Source: Paragorgia papillata | Lineage: Eukaryota; Cnidaria; Anthozoa; Scleralcyonacea; Coralliidae | Assembly: GCA_035771165.1 (NCBI GenBank) | Contig: JAWNZC010000106.1 | Coordinates: 1,621,501 to 1,685,500, forward strand | Direction of reading: 5' to 3' | DNA: 64,000 nt | In this document: in pieces, positions 59,033 to 64,000 of the stretch | Position numbering within the stretch: position 1 is the stretch's first letter | Layout of the letters: every line of letters starts with the position of its first letter | Notes under the pieces: model-generated | Database searches by the model: none | Seen by the model: only the letters and a program-made list of their open reading frames with translations | What the model was told of the DNA's origin: nothing | Program-made: the position numbers and the translations under genes

Positions 59033-59568
59033 AAGTGGCTCCATATAGTTTCTTGAATAGAAATAGAAATTACCCTTCAAACTAATTTAAGTTTGGTAAT
59101 GGCGGCCAATTACCCTTCAAACTAATTTAATTTATTTATTAAAAACTAATTTTTTTTTGAAGTATGAGTAACCAATAGGCCGATTTTAAAAAAATTCTGT
59201 GGAACGAAATTTTTTAAAAATTAACAAACATGATTTTTCCGGAAAAAAAATTATTCGTTCTACATAATTTTTTTAAATCGGCCTATTGATTACTCATACT
59301 TCAAGAAAAGTTTTAATGAAAACAAAATTGGGGGTCACCAAAGTTTTTTTCGAATTAAATTAGTTTGAAGGGTAATTGGCAGCCATTTTGGAACGTTATT
59401 GTTGCCATAGCAACAACTGCTGCTATTTATTTGGTAACAGTTTTTGATTGTCGGACTGTTTAACTATGTATAACATTTAGTTTTATTCTTTTTCCGAATT
59501 GTTTAATCACGTGTTTTGGACTCTCAAACTTGTATTTTCCATTTTTCAAGAAACTATATGGAGCCACT
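59033..59568. repeat. Nested foldback with AGTGGCTCCATATAG ends
   Basis: AGTGGCTCCATATAGTTTCT at 59033 is mirrored at 59549-59568. A second palindrome inside has AATTACCCTTCAAACTAATT ends (59107 and about 59370). Near-perfect arms then meet at about 59220 (ATTTTTTTAAATCGGCCTAT). Confidence 0.8.
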
Positions 59569-59935
59569 TTAAACCTTTAAGTGAGCACATATCCTACAAC
59601 TTGTGGTGCAGGAATATAAATTTACAGTTACCAAAACCTAGAACTGATTTTCTAAGAAAATCCTTTATGTATAGTGGAGAAAAACTATGGAATGATTTAC
59701 CTATACTGAACTTAAATCTAAAACCACGCTGTATTCTTTCACAAATAATATAATATCCTCGGATCCTCTTTAATAATTACTCAGGAAATTTTTTGTAATC
59801 GAATTGTAAAATAACAAAAATATTGTATATGTACTGTATCTAGTGAATTATTTTTTTAATGTGTGTTGAAATCTTGACTCTCGTGTAAGCCAAATGTAAT
59901 TTTGATGAAATTCCAAGTATAAATAAAACATCTCT
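59569..59935 (+). pseudogene. LINE C-terminal fragment, downstream half and 3' UTR
   Basis: Resumes the frame broken at 49782: FKPLSEHISYNL, LPKPRTDFLRKSFMYSGEKL and WNDLP, comparable to LPKPKTEYLKKSLKFSGAKL in the copy at 18999. It ends with an AT-rich UTR and AAATAAAACATC before the microsatellite. Confidence 0.85.
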
Positions 59936-59995
59936 CTCTCTGCCTGCCTGTCTGCTTGTGTGCCTGCTTGTCTGTTTGTTTGTCTGTCTGTTGCC
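59936..59995. repeat. (TCTC)/(TGCC)/(TGTC)n tail of the LINE
   Basis: CTCTCTCTCTGCCTGCCTGT and further TGTC/TGTT units directly after the LINE 3' end, as at 18735-18832. Confidence 0.85.
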
Positions 59996-61649
59996 AGAAT
60001 ATATTACAAAAATCTGCACAATTTTTTGTGGAATGATTGACCATAGACCAAGGATCAACCCGTTTAATGTTGGTTGAATTTGGTTGAAATTTGGATGAGA
60101 AATTAATAAGAATCTGACCACAAGAATATCGGTGTAGACGAAATGCTTGATTGCACTCATTATCCTTATTTTATGTAAACATTTTTGCACAATTTTGGTA
60201 CGAGTACATTTTATTCATTGATACATGTGTAAGTCTTGTAAAATTTTGGAATCTAGAGTGCCTGAAACGCCATTTCCTGCACTTTGAGGGGTGATTTTAC
60301 AGAATTCTGAAGGTTATAAAACATCATAAAAAAATGCACAAAAGAAAACACATTTTAGGACTTTGAATATATATTTTATTATTTTTCATAGAATTTTTCA
60401 TAATAATTATAAAATGCGCTCAAAATCATTCCATGTTATCTCGATGAGGCGATTACGAAATTTACTAATTACTAAATTACCCTAATTACTTCGTATCAGC
60501 GGAGGGGATGCGACCGCCGACCGAGCGTACTTTATGTAACCCTTCATGAAATGCACCAACGCCGGAGTGATTAACAGCCGTGAGCGCCACTGACAAAAAA
60601 AGTCTCAATACTACTTCGCCCCCCCCACCCCCACCCAATGTTTTCTCCACGGATTTGGAAAAATTAAGAAATCGATCTGGGGTGGACATGTCCACGCCAC
60701 TGGTTTGTTTCTTTTTAAAAGTCTTAAATAACTCGCTGGTGGAGGTATATGCAGTCTCTGCACGAGTGCCCTCTTGTTCATGATGTATTGTTCCATTCAT
60801 TCATAACTGCCCTCATAATTTATTATAATTAATCACATTCAATCACATTCCTGTGTTTCTGAAGTGTAGGTTAAGCATCTCACCCGAAGTTTATTAGCCG
60901 TGTATAATCTCGAAGACGAACATATTCAACTTTACTATAGCTTGTATACATTTTAAACTAGTGCACGATATAGAAAACCCCGGTCTTGAAAATCCATATG
61001 TTTGAAGCGTGTAATTATATTCTCCCGCCCACAGGTATTTTAAAACTCGTTTAAAGTGGGTGAATCGTTTTCCTCAGAGTCCAACAACTTACGTCTGACT
61101 GATAGCCTAGTCAGCGCAGCAATGATGTTGCTCAACTAGTGCCAGTCACCTATGGCTGCGCCGTCTGTCTTGCACCTATTGCAAAACCCCACTTAGTTAC
61201 AAATCAAAACAAGGTTAATGGAACTAGCTAGACTGCATGCTGTGCCTAGATAAGCTACGACATGTTAACATGTTAATTGTTAATTAACAATCAACTATAT
61301 AATTGTATTTGGTTTTGCAATGTTGTGGTCGGCGACGGTTAAATTAAGGTTATATTATCTTGTATAGCTACTCACTGTTTAATTCTTAAGCACTATCTAA
61401 CTAAGTCACCGTTCTGAAATTGACATAAATGTCTTAGTTTACAACAAACGGGTCCGCAGACGTTTTTGACAATGTACATGCATGTTGCGGTGATCGATGA
61501 AAAAAAAGATATTACCGATCAAACCAACTTCTTGCTTCACTGCCCAACGCCAGGGCATGCACGAAATAGCTAGAATTCTCTGTGAAACATGCCCATTCCT
61601 CAGTTACCTTAATTGCCGCCGACAGATTGACTAATACTCTTATGATTAC
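59996..61649. other. Intergenic, nothing recognised
   Basis: AT-rich. Frames at 60486-60800 overlap each other on both strands and lack motifs. A 14-bp perfect palindrome, GTGGACATGTCCAC, lies at about 60681. No repeat ends are resolved here. Confidence 0.4.
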
Positions 61650-61676
61650 GTATATATATATATATATATATATATA
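61650..61676. repeat. (TA)n microsatellite
   Basis: About 13 TA units just before the GGGGTAAAA element. Confidence 0.9.
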
Positions 61677-61690
61677 CTTGGGCGATATAA

Positions 61691-63358
61691 ACTACACTGT
61701 AAATTTCAGGGGGTAAAAAATACCCCAAACTGTGGGGGTAAAATTTTTTCCACAGAACGCCCCGTTTTTGGGGGGTAAAATTTCAATCAATTTGAAAAGG
61801 GGTAATTTTTACCTCCTGAATGTGGGGTGAAAATTAAGGGTAAAAATAAAGGGGTAAAAATTGAGTAGCCTCAGTCCTCTAATTTCTTATGCTTTTTTAT
61901 GAGCCTTAACCTTCCCAATGGGTCACCCATCCAAGTACTAACCCCAACCTCCCGGGCTTAACTTACCTTGCATTAGTTTGCTTACCTTACCACTGCGCCA
62001 AGCGCCTCTTCATATTTATTATTGAAATTTACGATATATAACCGAGTTTTTTCTTTAATATTACATTGTTAAGTTCATATTTTCTTTACTTTTCTTAACA
62101 CGTTTATTTTATAACGTTTCACGACATTTGTGATGGGTTTGGAAGGGTTTCATTAAAAAAACCCATTTGTGTTGACTAGTTGTGACAGATCAAAAACATT
62201 TACATTAATTTTGCCACATAGAACTAATGTTATGAGTTAATAGCCGGTCAGTTTCCGTATCATACGATGAAGAAACAAAATATTTATTTCGATAACAGTT
62301 TATAAAACACTGTTGTAGGCCAAAAATATGTACAAACATTTGTTTACCTATACGAATTTCCAGCAAAATGGGAAAAGAAACTAAATCGTTGCAACGTTAA
62401 GAATTAGATTCAAAGTCAGTTCAGCCCATTTTAATCTTGTCTCCTCAGCTTTGATACACAGACAATGCCGAAAATACTATAGTTTCAACTAAGTTCATGA
62501 TATATATTAGCAATGAACTTTTGTCGAGTCAAAAAATAAATCAGCTAAGTTCTTTTGTTCAAACTTTTTCGCATTGTTTTTGACACAAGAAAAGTGTAAA
62601 ATCATTCAAAGTAATTCATTTCAATAGCAACTTAAAGACATTGTCGTAGAGCAAAAAATATAGGAAATAACACTTGTTTACGTACCCCAATTTAATCCAA
62701 TATAAAACAACAACATTCAAAACCAAATCCACAGTAATTTCATTTTTGTGAGCAGTCTTAGGTTGTGTTTAAGTCACCTTTGAGCCTTTACACACAGACG
62801 ATGTTTACAAGCTTACGGAAGTAAACTTTAGGTCGATTTCAATCTGCTAAACAATCTTCACCTTAATTTTTAACTATTATACACATTTGTGTACAAAAAC
62901 TATTCAAGAAAATTTAAAAAAAATTGCCTACATACGCTTTTATATTAACGATAATTGTAGTTATGTCTTCATGTCACTCTTTCGAAAAAAAATCGCCATT
63001 TTCGAAAACATTGTCTTGCAGTTCTGGTTACCCCCAACGTAGGGGGGAGTTTTTTACCCCCACTATTAGTTACCCCTTACAAGGGCCAAAATGGGGGTAG
63101 ATTTTACCCCTAGATAATTTTACCCCCCTATATTTTTACCCCTTATTCAGGGCTAAATTTTACATTTTTACCCCGAGATGGGTAAAAAATTTGCTCCAAC
63201 AAATTACCCCCGTAAAAGGGGTAATTCTGCGCGACAAAAAGAAGAATTGCCCTTATTTAAGGGGTAATTACTACCCCTTTATCATTCACCCCCCCAAAAA
63301 TAGCACTTTTACCCCCAAAATGGGGTAAATTTTGCCCCTTGAAATTTACAGTGTAGTG
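61691..63358. mobile_element. Element with GGGGTAAAA-rich inverted ends
   Basis: ACTACACTGTAAATTTCA at 61691 and its complement ending 63357 are the termini. About 170 bases (left) and 330 bases (right) of irregular GGGGTAAAA / TTTTACCCC repeats follow inward. The interior is AT-rich, has no gene and includes a SINE fragment at 61905-62010. No clear target duplication. It ends about 45 bases before the SLC43-like ATG. Confidence 0.78.
61905..62010 (-). mobile_element. SINE head fragment, minus strand
   Basis: On the minus strand it reads GAGGCGCTTGGCGCAGTGGT, with an A-box-like TGGCGCAGTGG. Then come GTTAAGCCCGGGAGG and GGTTAGTACTTGGATGGGTG, the 5S-like segment. The body is missing. It lies inside the 61691-63358 element. 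Confidence 0.75.
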
Positions 63359-63402
63359 ATACCAAATAGTTACACTTCAGCCAGCTCATCGTATGTGTTG
63401 TG

Positions 63403-63722
63403 ATGGCTACCTTCAACAGCATCTATCAGTATCGTCACGCCGTAGTTTTCTGGGGGATTTTGGAAATCATGTTGTTCAGTGCCATTGTGTATGGTTGGTC
63501 GTCGTTGGTCTTCGTATTCAAGGAAGAGTCGTATTTTGCGGATTTATGCTCAGCTGATCCAGTTCCCGCCAACACTACGAGACTAAATGAAAATTGTGCA
63601 GCCCAGGATGATCTACTTAATTTGGCTTTTACCATTGGCGTTTTCACCTTTCAATCGTTTGGTATAATTGCTGGAACGCTCTTAGATTACTGAGGCATAA
63701 GAGTGACGAGACTGATCGCTAG
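63403..63722 (+). CDS. SLC43-family transporter, first coding exon
   Basis: Start ATG at 63403. After a short cytosolic tail, TM1 (VVFWGILEIMLFSAIVYGWS) leads into SLVFVFKEESYFADLC. The extracellular loop has a likely N-glycosylation site (NTT) and paired Cys, and TM2 is LAFTIGVFTFQSFGII. GW(S/A)SLVF-L/F-K-E-YF--LC is characteristic of the SLC43 amino acid/purine transporters (LAT3, LAT4, EEG1) of the major facilitator superfamily at the plasma membrane. A TGA at 63691-63693 interrupts the exon after GTLLDY. The frame then continues GIRVTRLIA, the family's conserved loop, to a GTGAGT donor at 63723. TGG to TGA, a read error or a null allele are all possible. The remaining exons lie beyond the window. 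Confidence 0.8.
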
Positions 63723-64000
63723 GTGAGTATTAAATGTTTCTATATTGTGCAGCGAAAACTTAGAAATTCTGGAAACTGTCTGTTTATATGGAGCCGAGTT
63801 ACCCGCTCAGCCGAGTTATCCGGTTTGCCGGGATAAACATTCACGTTCTGTTGATATGAAAGCGAATGACCTGGCAAGTTTAAATATTAATTTGAGATGA
63901 TTACATCAACGAAAGTGTCATAAAGCAACGAATATATAAAATTCATCCCGCTATGCCGAGTTACCCAAGGAAAAGTGTTTATATGGGGAAATGTTTATCC
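63723..64000 (+). other. Start of intron 1 of the SLC43-like gene
   Basis: GTGAGTATT at 63723 is a strong donor. The following sequence is open in no frame. GAGTTACCCGCTCAGCCGAG at 63795 and CCGAGTTACCC at 63957 are short related repeats. Confidence 0.65.

Larger units (their letters stand above)
49783..59568. mobile_element. 9.8-kb nested insertion within one LINE
   Basis: The LINE frame stops at GACTTATTTAA and resumes at TTTAAACCTTTAAGTGAGC. TTAA flanks both sides (49779-49782 and 59569-59572). The outer ends are AGTGCCTATGTCATCC (49783) and GGAGCCACT (59560-59568). An inverted pair at 49785-49900 and 58890-59035 (GTCATCCTCAGGGACTTTAC and GTTGGCGATTTTGACGTTAG) bounds most of it. The cargo is a P2X7-C-like foldback, a hAT MITE, a 1.4-kb element and a Gypsy element. 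Confidence 0.72.

Noticed and set aside
60486..60800. Overlapping frames on both strands with a Pro/Gly run
   Set aside because: The run comes from a C-rich tract. The frames are mutual shadows with no recognisable motif.

Overview
The window is a 64-kb piece of an AT-rich animal nuclear genome. It has no operons, and the few host-type genes (three C2H2 zinc-finger loci and the first exon of an SLC43-like transporter) lie among layers of transposable elements. The repeat content suggests an invertebrate, most likely a cnidarian of coral or anemone type: foldback MITEs, LINEs with microsatellite tails, BEL/Pao and Gypsy remnants, SINEs with tRNA-like and 5S-like heads, a hammerhead ribozyme motif, and exons of a P2X7-C-like protein. 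The organism call is inference.

Layout. 1-3.4 kb: palindromic elements and a TTAA-flanked MITE. 3.4-13.9 kb: the most unusual object, a 10.26-kb element (3470-13728). Its inverted arms of about 4 kb make up most of its length. It has 5'-AG ends and an apparent 6-bp target duplication, and it sits inside a small hAT-like element. Each arm carries an acidic small gene, a C2HC-finger gene with acidic repeats and a 21-bp iteron array. The unique 1.7-kb spacer carries two divergent small genes. No polymerase, integrase, ATPase or capsid gene is visible. The best working label is a non-autonomous Polinton/Maverick-like element.

14.5-15.5 kb: a zinc-finger ORF built from a tandem two-finger module. 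16-30 kb: nested MITEs, a LINE interrupted by a TA-flanked element, two elements with identical 9-bp target duplications, and a SINE. 31-42 kb: a broken zinc-finger locus, an intact ten-finger gene on the minus strand (36228-37145), another SINE, a 3.1-kb inverted-repeat structure and a finger remnant. 42-47.5 kb: two LINE copies, a BEL/Pao remnant joined to LINE sequence, a hAT MITE and a hammerhead motif.

49.6-60 kb: one LINE reading frame is split by a 9.8-kb nested insertion bounded by TTAA. That insertion holds a foldback element carrying P2X7-C-like exons, a hAT MITE, a 1.4-kb element with a 9-bp duplication, and a nearly complete Gypsy-like retrotransposon on the minus strand. 61.7-63.4 kb: an element with GGGGTAAAA-rich ends abuts the 5' exon of an SLC43-family transporter. 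That exon carries an in-frame TGA shortly before its splice donor.

Nearly all protein-coding capacity in the window belongs to mobile elements. Nested insertions with readable target duplications give a relative history in several places.
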